A stretch of 64,000 nt of DNA from Ferrithrix thermotolerans DSM 19514 (lineage in GTDB: Bacteria; Actinomycetota; Acidimicrobiia; Acidimicrobiales; Ilumatobacteraceae), in contig CAMASN010000002.1 in the NCBI GenBank assembly GCA_945861025.1, forward strand, positions 1 to 64,000, given 5' to 3'. The translations under genes were made by a program, and so were the position numbers. The notes beneath the pieces were generated by a model. That model searched no databases. It was not told where the DNA came from and saw only the letters and a program-made list of their open reading frames with translations. Numbering within the stretch: position 1 is the stretch's first letter; each line of letters begins with the position of its first letter. Shown here piece by piece: positions 51,773-60,267 of this stretch.

Positions 51773-53164
51773 TCAGCCCTTCTTCAATCGCTGAACCATG
51801 TCGGTGACCTGGTCGTAGACCTGTTTGCGCTCGCTCATCAGACGCTGAATCTTCTCAACGGCGTGAATGACGGTGGTGTGGTCGCGGCCGCCAAAAAGTC
51901 GGGCAATGGCTGGGTAGCTCAAGTCGGTGAGATCTCGGAACACGTACATGGCGATCTGTCGACTGGTCACCAGTGGTCGTTGCCGGCTTTTGCCGCGCAG
52001 TGCCTCGACGCTTTGACCAAGAATGATGGCCATTTCGTTGAGCAGTTCGTCGTCGGTACGAGTTTTCGCACCGCTATCAGTGAGCAGGTCACGCAGCAAT
52101 TGCTCAGCGAGATGCGTGGTAATTGGCACGCGGTTCAAACTGGCGTAGGCAGTGACTCGAATGAAGGCGCCTTCGAGTTCGCGAATGTTGTTGGTGATGT
52201 TGGTGGCGATGAACTCGAGGGTCTCAGGTGGCACGCGTGAATCGTCGCGGTCGGCCTTATTGCGCAAGATGGCCAAGCGGGTTTCCATGTCGGGTGGCTG
52301 CACATCGGTGATCAGGCCCCACTTGAATCGGCCGCGCAGTCGTTCTTCGAGCGTTGGGATGGCATCGGGCATGCGGTCGCTTGAGATCACGATCTGCTTA
52401 TTGGCACCGTGTAGCGAGTTGAAGGTGTGGAAGAACTCTTCCTGCAAACCTTCTTTGCCTTCCATGAACTGGATGTCGTCGATGAGGAGCACATCGATAT
52501 CGCGATAACGACGCTTGAACGATGCAGTTGAGTTGGTTCGAATCGCATCGACGTATTCGTTCAAGAATGTTTCGGTGCTCACGTATCGCACGACATCGTG
52601 TTGGTAATGGCGATGCACGTAATGACCAATCGCGTGCAGCAGGTGCGTCTTGCCCAAACCGGCTGCGCCGTAGATAAACAAGGGGTTATAGCTGCGACCA
52701 GGGGTTTCGGCCACGCGTTGTGCCGCAGCCAACGCGAACTGGTTCGACTGACCTTTCACAAACGTGTCGAACGAGTAGCGAGGATTCAACCCAGCGATGT
52801 CTTGTGCATCGCTGCTTCGTGACGATCGCGCCGATGATGGCCGATCGGGTCTTGTCGGATTGGTTGCGTCGCTGGGTTCAAAATCGAACTGTTCGCGTAA
52901 CTCCTCGGCTTTGTCATCGACTTGAACGTCGACGACAAAGGTGAGGTTGTCATAGCTGAGCTCGGCTAACGCGGCCTGCACGAACGGCAAATAAAGCGAC
53001 ATGATGCGATTGCGAAGATGTGAGTTGGGTGCGCTGACGCGCAGTTCGTCGTCGCCGCCCTCGACTGGGAGCACGTCTTGGAACGTAGAGAACCACACGG
53101 CTTCGGACACTTGGGCGCGGAGGATCTGAGCTACTGCTGTCCACAACTGCTCACGGTCGCTCAC
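51773..53164 (-). CDS. dnaA: chromosomal replication initiator DnaA
   Basis: 463 residues. Domain I is at the N-terminus, a short linker (about 95-120) follows, then AAA+ domain III with Walker A GAAGLGKTH (166-174) and Walker B LLIDD (226-230). Domain IV has the box-binding signature GGRDHTTVIHAVEKI. It binds DnaA boxes and melts oriC. GTG at 53164 is chosen because GGAGG lies 5 bases before it; a GTG two codons earlier (53170) is an alternative. Confidence 0.97.
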   Translation of the reverse strand: MSDREQLWTAVAQILRAQVSEAVWFSTFQDVLPVEGGDDELRVSAPNSHLRNRIMSLYLPFVQAALAELSYDNLTFVVDVQVDDKAEELREQFDFEPSDATNPTRPDRPSSARSSRSSDAQDIAGLNPRYSFDTFVKGQSNQFALAAAQRVAETPGRSYNPLFIYGAAGLGKTHLLHAIGHYVHRHYQHDVVRYVSTETFLNEYVDAIRTNSTASFKRRYRDIDVLLIDDIQFMEGKEGLQEEFFHTFNSLHGANKQIVISSDRMPDAIPTLEERLRGRFKWGLITDVQPPDMETRLAILRNKADRDDSRVPPETLEFIATNITNNIRELEGAFIRVTAYASLNRVPITTHLAEQLLRDLLTDSGAKTRTDDELLNEMAIILGQSVEALRGKSRQRPLVTSRQIAMYVFRDLTDLSYPAIARLFGGRDHTTVIHAVEKIQRLMSERKQVYDQVTDMVQRLKKG

Positions 53165-53496
53165 CTGCACCTCCGTCCTTTTCGTCGAATAGTTTCCACA
53201 TCATTGTCCACACCGTGTGGACAAACCAAATCGTCGCGAATCACAGGATTGACGACCCTATCAGCGCTCTCGCTAGGCCCCGTCGTGGGGCGCGCGAACA
53301 AGGCGATTTCAGGGGTGCAGGACGACCGTCAAAATAGGCGTGTCGCGCGTACTTTGCCACCTAGTTGCCAACTTTGGCCGCGCGGCCGTAGCCTGTTGCA
53401 GTTCTGGCGTTACCTGCTGTGTTATAAGCAGGCATCCCGTGCCAGGGTTTACGATTTTCCGCAGCACCTCGGTGTTGCCTTCCGAGGAGGTTTGCG
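53165..53496. promoter_or_regulatory. dnaA-rpmH divergent intergenic region
   Basis: 332 bases without a gene. Next to dnaA lie a DnaA-like box GTTTCCACA (53192-53200) and a palindromic pair of DnaA boxes (53204-53224). Next to rpmH there is a hairpin CCTGCT/AGCAGG (53413-53432) that includes TATAAG, a possible -10 for the rpmH operon. The middle (about 53240-53380) shows nothing else I can name. Confidence 0.6.
53204..53224. promoter_or_regulatory. palindromic pair of DnaA boxes upstream of dnaA
   Basis: TTGTCCACA (53204-53212) and TGTGGACAA (53216-53224), separated by CCG. TTGTCCACA is the common actinobacterial form. Lying about 40-60 bases before the dnaA start, it fits autoregulation of dnaA. 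Confidence 0.8.
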
Positions 53497-53631
53497 TTGA
53501 AGCGCACCTTTCAACCTAACAACCTGCAGCGCGCCAAGAAGCACGGCTTCCGCGCCCGCATGAGCACCAAGGGCGGCCGCGCCGTTCTTAAGGCTCGTCG
53601 GGCCAAGGGCCGTCACCGTCTGTCCGCTTGA
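53497..53631 (+). CDS. rpmH: 50S ribosomal protein L34
   Basis: 44 residues, highly basic, beginning (M)[20 protein letters not shown] and ending KGRHRLSA, a clear L34. The TTG at 53497 has a strong GAGGAGG 8 bases upstream. It is the first gene of the conserved rpmH-rnpA-yidD-yidC-jag-rsmG cluster, and its stop overlaps the rnpA start (TTGA). Confidence 0.97.
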   Translation: MKRTFQPNNLQRAKKHGFRARMSTKGGRAVLKARRAKGRHRLSA

Positions 53632-53972
53632 TCGGGCGCTTTCGCGGGCGGTCCTCGTTTGAGCGCTTGTCTCAAACCGGTTCGCGCGCTCGCGCCGGAG
53701 TGCTGTGGTGCACGTTCGTACTCGATCCCCACGCAACGCCGCCTCAGGTGGCCTTTGCGATAGGCCGCGCCGTCGGTCCGGCAGTGACGCGCAATTTGCT
53801 TCGTCGGCGACTTCGATCGATTCTGCAATCGCAACCCCCCCAGCTACCACCGGGTTTGTTTCTGTTCGGAGCAACTCCGGCCGCCGCTCGTCGATCATTC
53901 AGCGAACTGACGTTCGATCTCACACAGTTGATGGCGAAGATTGCTCCTGCACAGGTGCCGCCCACTCTGTGA
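53628..53972 (+). CDS. rnpA: ribonuclease P protein component
   Basis: 114 residues, the protein partner of RNase P RNA in 5' maturation of tRNA. The conserved RNR motif reads [13 protein letters not shown], and the N-terminal [16 protein letters not shown] strand fits. The TTG start at 53628 overlaps the rpmH stop by 4 bases and the stop overlaps the yidD start (GTGA). Length is usual. Confidence 0.93.
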   Translation: MIGRFRGRSSFERLSQTGSRARAGVLWCTFVLDPHATPPQVAFAIGRAVGPAVTRNLLRRRLRSILQSQPPQLPPGLFLFGATPAAARRSFSELTFDLTQLMAKIAPAQVPPTL

Positions 53973-54202
53973 GTACCGTGAATCGCAAGCTTGTTGCCGC
54001 AGTGCGGTGGTACCAGGTGCAGGCCCAGGGTCGGTTGTCGCCGTGTCGATTTTCCCCAAGTTGTTCGTGCTACGCGGTCGAGGCTCTTGAGCTTCATGGC
54101 ACAGCCAGCGGTTTATGGCTCACTCTACGTCGTTTATTGCGTTGTCGCCCATTTGGTCCGAGCGGTTATGACCCCGTTCCAGACGTTTTTCTCAGAAAGT
54201 GA
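53969..54202 (+). CDS. yidD: membrane protein insertion efficiency factor YidD
   Basis: 77 residues. The conserved core is [20 protein letters not shown] with Cys residues and the [10 protein letters not shown] helix; the end [12 protein letters not shown] is typical. It is a small amphipathic protein at the inner membrane near YidC. GTG at 53969 overlaps the rnpA stop (GTGA). An earlier in-frame ATG would run through rnpA and was rejected. Confidence 0.93.
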   Translation: MSTVNRKLVAAVRWYQVQAQGRLSPCRFSPSCSCYAVEALELHGTASGLWLTLRRLLRCRPFGPSGYDPVPDVFLRK

Positions 54203-54211
54203 TGTAGCCCC

Positions 54212-55300
54212 ATGTTTGAAGGTCCCGCCTGGCTCGTATCTCAGTTCTATGCGCTGACGCATAACTACGCGGTCGCTATTGCGCTCGTTGCGTTCACCGT
54301 CATGGTGCTGGTCACCCCGCTCACGCTGAAGAGCACTAAGGGCATGCTTGAGATGCAGCGCCTGCAGCCCGAGATGAAGAAGCTCCAGGCCGAGTACAAA
54401 AACGACCGCCAGAAGCTCAACGAAGAGATGATGAAGCTCTATCAGAATCACAAGGTCAATCCCCTGGCCTCGTGTTTGCCGCTGCTGCTGCAGATGCCGA
54501 TCTTCTTCATTATGTATCGCGTGCTGCATGGATTGAGTCGGGCCGCGTTCTTCGCCGACGAAGCAGCCTGTAAGGCGTCTGAATTCTGCACCACGAACGT
54601 GATCCCCATTGGCAAGTCCGTCTTCAACCCCGAACACATCTCGAAGACGTCCGAGCTCTATCGCAGTTTGGTTCCCACGGGCGGCAAGAACGAGATGTTG
54701 TCGTTCGGCCTTGACTTAGCGAAGTCACCAGCGCACTTCATCAGCAGCTCGTTCGGTAAGGGCATGATCTACGCCGGCCTTGTGGTGGTGCTCGGTGTGC
54801 TCTATTTTATTCAGCAAAAGATGGTCGCCTCCCGCGCAGCGGTGAGCCCAACGATGTCGGCCGGGCAGGCCAAGCTGATGCAGTACTTGCCCGTGGTGTT
54901 TGCTGTCTTTCAGGTCTTTTTCTTGACCGGCCTCGTGATCTACTACATCACTCAAGCCCTCTTCCGAATTGGTCAAAACGTCTATATCACCAAGCGTTTT
55001 TACGGTGGTGAGGAATCTCTGGGTCAACAGGCGTATGCCGCCGGCGAGCGGGCCCGTGAGGAAGCAAAAAAGAACGGTGGCGCAGGCGCTGTCACAGGCG
55101 GTGGCATGTTTGCGCAGGCCAAGCGTGACGCACAGGCCAAGCGCGAGGCGCTTGAGTCGGCAAAGAAGCCTGCTCCACAGACGAGTAAGCGGGTCACCCC
55201 GCCCAAGAACAAGCCGACGCCCAGCTCGGGTCGGCCGCAGCGCCCAACGGCATCTGGTCGGCCCGGCGCACCGGCGCGACCCAAGCCACCGAAGAAATAG
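54212..55300 (+). CDS. yidC: membrane protein insertase YidC
   Basis: 362 residues with the five core membrane segments: first near 22-42 (AIALVAFTVMVLVTPLTL), LLLQMPIFFIMYRVL near 92-106, and C-terminal spans through YLPVVFAVFQVFFLTGLVIYY. A long basic, Pro/Ala-rich tail (about 275-362) is typical of actinobacterial forms. It inserts proteins into the membrane alone or with SecYEG. It lies 9 bases after yidD. Confidence 0.96.
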   Translation: MFEGPAWLVSQFYALTHNYAVAIALVAFTVMVLVTPLTLKSTKGMLEMQRLQPEMKKLQAEYKNDRQKLNEEMMKLYQNHKVNPLASCLPLLLQMPIFFIMYRVLHGLSRAAFFADEAACKASEFCTTNVIPIGKSVFNPEHISKTSELYRSLVPTGGKNEMLSFGLDLAKSPAHFISSSFGKGMIYAGLVVVLGVLYFIQQKMVASRAAVSPTMSAGQAKLMQYLPVVFAVFQVFFLTGLVIYYITQALFRIGQNVYITKRFYGGEESLGQQAYAAGERAREEAKKNGGAGAVTGGGMFAQAKRDAQAKREALESAKKPAPQTSKRVTPPKNKPTPSSGRPQRPTASGRPGAPARPKPPKK

Positions 55301-55349
55301 CACAGTGTTGCGGCCGCATGTGCGGCCACCTATTTGATGGGACGACGAT

Positions 55350-56171
55350 ATGCAGTGGGTAGAAACCACCGGTAAGACAACCGAAGAAGCAAAAGGGCTA
55401 GCACTTGACCAGCTCGGAGTTGCCGAAGACGATGCCGAGTTCGAGATTCTCGAAGAGCCGAAGTCCGGAATTTTTGGACGAGTAAAGGGCGAGGCCCGAG
55501 TGCGGGCCCGCGTGCGGCCAACAGCTGTACGACCAAAGGTCGAACGGCGTGACCGCCGCAAGGGCCGCGAGCAGGGCGAACGGGCTTCAGCCGGCGCCGA
55601 TACTGCTACGGTTACCACACCGAAGAGCGAACCTGCCGCACGGCAGCGCAACAAACCACAGCAGCGTCGCGAACCAGCGGCAAAGCCACAGCGAGAGGAA
55701 TCCATCGTGAGCGCAGAGCAGGTTGGGGTAGAAGCCAAGAAGTTCCTCACTGAGTTGGTCGATGCATTCGGACTCGACGGAACAGTCGATCTTCGTACCG
55801 ACGGTGACGATCTTGAGTTGACTGTCAGTGGTGCCGATCTTGGTCTTATGGTGGGGCCTCGTGGCAACACCTTGACCGCCGTGCAAGATCTCACACGCGT
55901 TGCTTCGCAGCGTCGCTTGGGCGATCACGACACGCGCTTGCGGGTTGATGTCGGTGGCTACCGCGAGCGTCGTCGTGAGGCACTGTCACGTTTCGCCAAT
56001 CAGATCGCCGAGCAGGTTGTCTCGTCGGGTGAGGCGCGTGCACTCGAGCCAATGTCGTCGGCCGATCGTAAGGTCATCCACGATGTGCTCACTGAGTACG
56101 CCGGAGTCGTCACCCGTTCAGAGGGTGAGGATCCAAACCGTCGGATTGTCATCGCTCCAGCGAATGACTGA
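55350..56171 (+). CDS. jag: Jag/KhpB-like RNA-binding protein
   Basis: 273 residues: N-terminal Jag domain (EEAKGLALDQLGV, then EEPKSGIFGRVKGEA), a Lys/Arg/Gln-rich linker (about 60-125), a KH domain (VGPRGNTLTAVQDLTRVASQ) and an R3H domain (REALSRFANQIAEQV through RRIVIAP). It binds RNA and, with KhpA in other bacteria, affects envelope and division genes. The rsmG start overlaps its end by 8 bases. Confidence 0.94.
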   Translation: MQWVETTGKTTEEAKGLALDQLGVAEDDAEFEILEEPKSGIFGRVKGEARVRARVRPTAVRPKVERRDRRKGREQGERASAGADTATVTTPKSEPAARQRNKPQQRREPAAKPQREESIVSAEQVGVEAKKFLTELVDAFGLDGTVDLRTDGDDLELTVSGADLGLMVGPRGNTLTAVQDLTRVASQRRLGDHDTRLRVDVGGYRERRREALSRFANQIAEQVVSSGEARALEPMSSADRKVIHDVLTEYAGVVTRSEGEDPNRRIVIAPAND

Positions 56172-56715
56172 AGACACAGAACTCCTCGCAGTTCTTGAAT
56201 CGTTGCGTGAGCGCGGCGCGCTGGGTGAAGTTTCACTTCCCGCCGCCGTGGCTCACGCTGATTTGTTTCTGGCGGCTATTCCTAGCCACTGCGCTCGCCT
56301 CCTCGATCTCGGGTCGGGTGGAGGCCTGCCGGGCTTGGTACTCGCAAGTCGCTTGACGAACATGTTTGTCGCGCTCACCGATCGCCGTGAGCGTCGGATG
56401 GATCTGCTCCGACTTGCCACGGCTCGCCTGCGAATTGTTGCCCGCGTCTCGGTGCTCACCGGCGACGTGGTGAACTTGGCTCGTGACCCCGACCTGCGTG
56501 GCACCTTTGATGTGGTGACGGCCCGTGCCTTCGGCGAACCGCTGTGGACCCTCTCGTGCGCCGTTCCCTTCCTTGCGCCGGGCGGTGTTGTTGTGATCTC
56601 CGAACCCCCACTCGTTGATGAAGCCACACGCTGGCCGGCCGACGAAGTTGCCCAACTTGGCCTGAAATCTTCAGAGCAACAATTCGCTCATGTGAAGCGA
56701 TTCGAACGGCTGTAA
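56164..56715 (+). CDS. rsmG: 16S rRNA (guanine-527-N7)-methyltransferase
   Basis: 183 residues, shorter than most RsmG (about 210-240) because the N-terminal helices are reduced. The SAM motif LDLGSGGGLPGLVLA (47-61) is clear, followed by TDRRERRMDLLRLA and VVTARAFGEP. It methylates G527 of 16S rRNA. The ATG overlaps the jag stop by 8 bases. It ends the ribosomal cluster. Confidence 0.93.
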   Translation: MTEDTELLAVLESLRERGALGEVSLPAAVAHADLFLAAIPSHCARLLDLGSGGGLPGLVLASRLTNMFVALTDRRERRMDLLRLATARLRIVARVSVLTGDVVNLARDPDLRGTFDVVTARAFGEPLWTLSCAVPFLAPGGVVVISEPPLVDEATRWPADEVAQLGLKSSEQQFAHVKRFERL

Positions 56716-56770
56716 CCGAACTTTCTGCCAGGTCCGACTCTCTGAGCAGGGATGATGCGCGCAGTTCAAA

Positions 56771-56786
56771 TGTTTCACGTGAAACA
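56771..56786. promoter_or_regulatory. parS: parS site 1
   Basis: TGTTTCACGTGAAACA, an exact match to the bacterial parS consensus bound by ParB, upstream of parA. Confidence 0.97.
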
Positions 56787-56809
56787 CGCAGACGATTCGG
56801 GAACCATAA

Positions 56810-56825
56810 TGTTTCACGTGAAACA
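56810..56825. promoter_or_regulatory. parS: parS site 2
   Basis: A second exact TGTTTCACGTGAAACA, 39 bases after the first. The pair is the likely nucleation centre of the partition complex next to oriC. Confidence 0.97.
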
Positions 56826-56837
56826 GCCCGTAAAGCC

Positions 56838-56865
56838 TTGACCGGACGTCGCAAGCCGGTAGTCT
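56838..56865 (+). promoter_or_regulatory. parA promoter
   Basis: TTGACC (56838-56843), a 16-base spacer, TAGTCT (56860-56865). It lies just after the second parS, so ParB spreading could affect parAB expression. The transcript would have a leader of about 130 bases. Confidence 0.55.
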
Positions 56866-57001
56866 TCGATCAACGACAACGTGAGCCGGCCGTCCGGTGT
56901 GTTGCGAGTCGGGTGAATGGTCCCAGCAATCATGGGCACCGCATCGTTGCCGTGTCGGCTTCCAGCCGAACCCAGGCGCCACGCGAGGGGAGACCAATTA
57001 G

Positions 57002-57859
57002 ATGGAGTCCGTGACAGACCACGGAGAAGTAGCAGCCACCGAGAACGTGGTGGATACGGTCGAAATGGCCATGTATCCCCTGCCTCGAATCATGGCCGTT
57101 GCCAATCAAAAGGGTGGGGTGGGAAAGACCACCACCACCGTGAACCTCGGGGCTTGCTTGGCCGAACTGGGGTTTCGTACCTTAGTGATCGACCTCGATC
57201 CTCAGGGCAATGCATCTACTGGCTTAGGTATCGATAATCGTGGACTGGAAACATCGATGTACCACGTGATCATGCATGAGGCACCGCTCGAGAACTGCAT
57301 CGAACCGGCGGCAGTGAAGAACCTGTTCGTTGCTCCGTCGAGCCTCGATCTGGCCGGAACCGAGATTGAGTTGGTTCCAGCCTTCAGCCGAGAGAATCGG
57401 TTAAAGCGAGCCATCGAAGCGGTTCAAGATGATTACGACTATGTTCTCATCGACTGTCCCCCATCGCTGGGCTTACTCACCGTCAACGGCCTGACCGCGG
57501 CCACCGAAGTGTTGGTTCCGATTCAGTGCGAGTACTACGCACTTGAAGGCCTTGGACAGTTGTTGCGCAACGTCGATCTGGTGCGCCGCAACTTGAATCC
57601 CACACTGACGGTCAGCACCATCGTGTGTGTGATGTACGACGCTCGCACCAAGTTGGCTGACCAAGTGGTGAAAGAAGTGCGCGAGCACTTTGGTGACAAG
57701 GTGATGCGTACGGTGATTCCTCGTACGGTTCGGTTGTCCGAGGCGCCGTCGTTTGGCCAGCCGATTACTACGTTCGATTCCAGTTCACGGGGCGCAGTTG
57801 CGTACCGCATGGTTGCAAGGGAGGTGAGCGCTCATGGCACGCCTCGGGGGACTCGGTAA
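57002..57859 (+). CDS. parA: chromosome partitioning ATPase ParA
   Basis: 285 residues, a deviant Walker A KGGVGKTTT (37-45), Walker A' VIDLDPQGN and the VLIDCPPS segment. It uses ATP-dependent DNA binding to move ParB-parS complexes and so segregate origins. The ATG at 57002 has GGGGAGA upstream. It overlaps parB by 26 bases. Confidence 0.96.
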   Translation: MESVTDHGEVAATENVVDTVEMAMYPLPRIMAVANQKGGVGKTTTTVNLGACLAELGFRTLVIDLDPQGNASTGLGIDNRGLETSMYHVIMHEAPLENCIEPAAVKNLFVAPSSLDLAGTEIELVPAFSRENRLKRAIEAVQDDYDYVLIDCPPSLGLLTVNGLTAATEVLVPIQCEYYALEGLGQLLRNVDLVRRNLNPTLTVSTIVCVMYDARTKLADQVVKEVREHFGDKVMRTVIPRTVRLSEAPSFGQPITTFDSSSRGAVAYRMVAREVSAHGTPRGTR

Positions 57860-58769
57860 AGGACTTGGAGCACTCATCCCGTCAGACTTGGCGGGGGATC
57901 CATCGATCGACACCGATCGGGCACGCCTGCTCGAGGTGCCGATCGAGTCGCTCTCCCCAAACCCACATCAGCCACGCGTTCATTTCGATGAGGAGTCGCT
58001 TGCTGAATTGGCAGCGTCGATCGCCGAGATTGGTGTGTTGCAGCCGGTGTTGGCTCGCGACATGGGTGACGGCACCTATCAGCTCGTTGCCGGCGAACGG
58101 CGTTGGCGTGCTGCTCGGCGCGCCGGTCTGCAGACGATCCCGGCGGTTGTGCGTACCACCGACGACCTCAGTTCGGTTGAGCAGGCATTGGTCGAGAACT
58201 TGCATCGCCAAGATCTCACTCCGCTCGAAGAGGCCGCGGCCTATCAGCAGTTGATTGAAGACTTCGGGTTGACCCACGAGCAGGTGTCGAGTCGGGTCGG
58301 CAAGAGTCGCTCAACCATCACCAACATGCTTCGCTTGTTGTCGTTGCCGCCCGCCATTCAGCACTTGCTGGCCGATGGTCGGCTGTCGGCCGGTCACGCT
58401 CGCGCCTTGTTGGGTAGCCCTGATCGTGCCTTCCAGGAGCATCTTGCCAAGCGGGCTGTTGCCGAGGCGTGGTCAGTTCGTGCCGTAGAGGATGCAATCC
58501 GCGATCGTCAGGCAGGATCCACAGAGGGCACAGCAGCTGCTGTGACCGATGTCACACAAAGCGATGGTGCTGGGCTTACTCCGGTCACCCGGCTTCGTCC
58601 ACCAGGCCTGCTTGAGCTCGAGCATCTGTTGGCCGAACACCTCGACACGAGAGTGGCGGTCTCGATGGGTGCCAAGCGCGGCAAGGTCTCGATTGAGTTT
58701 GCCGATCTCGAAGATCTCGAACGCATTTATCGGCACATGGTTGAGGGTTCGCCAGCAGCGGGCAGCTAA
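57834..58769 (+). CDS. parB: chromosome partitioning protein ParB
   Basis: 311 residues. The N-terminal ParA-activating stretch is GGLGKGLGALIP, the CTP-binding domain has GERRWRAARR, the helix-turn-helix follows (THEQVSSRVGKSRSTITNMLRLL) and the dimer domain closes the protein. It binds parS and spreads as a CTP-dependent clamp. The ATG lies inside the end of parA, which couples the two. Confidence 0.96.
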   Translation: MARLGGLGKGLGALIPSDLAGDPSIDTDRARLLEVPIESLSPNPHQPRVHFDEESLAELAASIAEIGVLQPVLARDMGDGTYQLVAGERRWRAARRAGLQTIPAVVRTTDDLSSVEQALVENLHRQDLTPLEEAAAYQQLIEDFGLTHEQVSSRVGKSRSTITNMLRLLSLPPAIQHLLADGRLSAGHARALLGSPDRAFQEHLAKRAVAEAWSVRAVEDAIRDRQAGSTEGTAAAVTDVTQSDGAGLTPVTRLRPPGLLELEHLLAEHLDTRVAVSMGAKRGKVSIEFADLEDLERIYRHMVEGSPAAGS

Positions 58770-58799
58770 CAACTGTCCGCGCGAATCACTCGAGCAGCG

Positions 58800-58834
58800 A
58801 CCCTCACCTTGGTGTTCAACTCGCGCGTGAGGGT
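58800..58834. terminator. possible parB terminator hairpin
   Basis: ACCCTCAC (58800-58807) and GTGAGGGT (58827-58834), perfect 8-bp arms, with a 19-base loop, in the gap between convergent parB and the amidase-like gene. There is no T-run. A smaller CACAC-ATC-GTGTG hairpin follows at about 58837-58849. Confidence 0.4.
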
Positions 58835-58857
58835 TACACACATCGTGTGCATAGACC

Positions 58858-58866
58858 TGTGGATAA
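58858..58866. promoter_or_regulatory. isolated perfect DnaA box
   Basis: TGTGGATAA, the reverse complement of the TTATCCACA consensus, alone in the parB / amidase-like gap about 7 kb from oriC. Confidence 0.6.
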
Positions 58867-58916
58867 AGCCTCAACTGTGACTGGCGGCACAGTAGTCAAT
58901 CATGCGTCGTAGCAGC

Positions 58917-59876
58917 TCAGAGCGGGTCTTGGAACCATTGTTCGATAGCTACACGCACAAGTTCGGCGATGTTGATGGCATGGTCTGTCACGTTGCGCAC
59001 ATCGCCGAATGAGATCAGCACCGCTGGCATGCGCGTTTCACGCAGAACCTGCAGGCGCATCCCAGTTGCAGTGTGTGGCACTGTCTCAAGTGCGTCGAGG
59101 CCAGAGGCGATGCGTTCGGCGAGTGATCGACCACCATGAGACTCGAACGTGGGAACGGCGTAGTAGCAAATTCGTGTGGGACCGTCGACCAGCGTGTCGA
59201 AGCCTACGTAGAGATCGGCAGTGAACTGGTTGGCGGCCGTGGCCTGGGTGATGGCGTCTGTCTCGTCGACCGACATCACGATGGTGCCCCGGCGGCGAAG
59301 ATCTCTTACGAGTGCTCGGGTGAGGGCGCTGAGTCCACCAAATTGGCCAACGACCACGCGGCGACCGGCGAGCGAGCTCGAACTGGTACGCAGTCGCTCT
59401 CGTTCGCGCACCGTTGCGATACCTGGACCGTGGCCGGTTTGGCTGCTGACTCGGTCGACGGCCTGAATGGTGTCGATACCGCATGTGCCATCGGCGAGCA
59501 GGCCGCAATTGCCCTGAAACTCTTCGATGGCGGCTGCGGTGAGCGGACCCAGAATGCCGTCGACTCGGCCGCAGTCGAATCCGAGACGGCCGAGACGGGT
59601 CTGCAGATCGGCGACGTCGTCGCCGCGCAGGTTGGGAGAGGTGAGGAACAGCAGCCGATCGCCGAGCCGCCAAGAGGCCTCTACAAGTGCAGCCCAAGTG
59701 GCTCGATCGCAGATGCCATCGATGGGTATCCCTCGTGCTTGTTGAAAGCTGCGCACGGAGCCTTCGGTGACAGCGCAATACACACCTGGCCGGCCGCCGG
59801 CCGCAGGGGAGAACCCGGCAGCACTGAGGCGGCGTTGAAGATCGCGGATGGCCTCGTCGTGCTGACCAGGGGTCAG
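58917..59876 (-). CDS. cwlM: CwlM-like protein: peptidoglycan-binding repeats plus degenerate amidase_3 domain
   Basis: 319 residues from a CTG start. Two peptidoglycan-binding-type repeats are followed by an amidase_3-like domain. The domain lacks the zinc ligands: the region that should read DPGHGG is GQFGGL, and the later SxH segment is VGFDT. It is therefore probably catalytically dead. In Mycobacterium, CwlM at this locus is an essential non-enzymatic regulator of MurA. No ATG, GTG or TTG precedes the first repeat. The in-frame CTG at 59876 forms a CTGA overlap with the trxA stop and restores the missing first helix. The first conventional start (GTG at 59783) would cut that repeat. Confidence 0.75.
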   Translation of the reverse strand: MTPGQHDEAIRDLQRRLSAAGFSPAAGGRPGVYCAVTEGSVRSFQQARGIPIDGICDRATWAALVEASWRLGDRLLFLTSPNLRGDDVADLQTRLGRLGFDCGRVDGILGPLTAAAIEEFQGNCGLLADGTCGIDTIQAVDRVSSQTGHGPGIATVRERERLRTSSSSLAGRRVVVGQFGGLSALTRALVRDLRRRGTIVMSVDETDAITQATAANQFTADLYVGFDTLVDGPTRICYYAVPTFESHGGRSLAERIASGLDALETVPHTATGMRLQVLRETRMPAVLISFGDVRNVTDHAINIAELVRVAIEQWFQDPL

Positions 59877-60211
59877 AGGGAGCTGGCCAGGAATTCGTCG
59901 AGCTCCTGCATGAGTTGGCCCTTGCCCTTGGCGCCCACGAGGCGCTTGGCAATGACACCATTGGTGAACACGAGCAACGTTGGGATGCTCATCACGTTGT
60001 ACTTCATCGCCAGATCGGGGTTCTCGTCGACATTGAGCTTGGCGATAGTGATCTTGCCGGCCTGCTCTTGGGCGATTTCACCCAAGATCGGGGCGATCAA
60101 CTTGCATGGCCCACACCACTCGGCCCAGAAATCGACCACGACGGGCACATCGGCCGCATTGATGGTCTCGTCAAAGGTATTGGTGGTGAGAGTAACGATG
60201 CCTTCAGCCAT
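59873..60211 (-). CDS. trxA: thioredoxin
   Basis: 112 residues with the active site WCGPC (C33 and C36), cis-proline region SIPTLLVF and the usual thioredoxin fold. It reduces protein disulfides in the cytoplasm, recycled by the adjacent TrxB. AAAGGA precedes the ATG. A TACACT at 60243-60238 may be the -10 of its own promoter. It lies 56 bases downstream of trxB. Confidence 0.96.
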   Translation of the reverse strand: MAEGIVTLTTNTFDETINAADVPVVVDFWAEWCGPCKLIAPILGEIAQEQAGKITIAKLNVDENPDLAMKYNVMSIPTLLVFTNGVIAKRLVGAKGKGQLMQELDEFLASSL

Positions 60212-60267
60212 GGGGGCTTCCTTTCAACGGAATACGTAGTGTAGCGAACCTAACCTCACGATGATGC

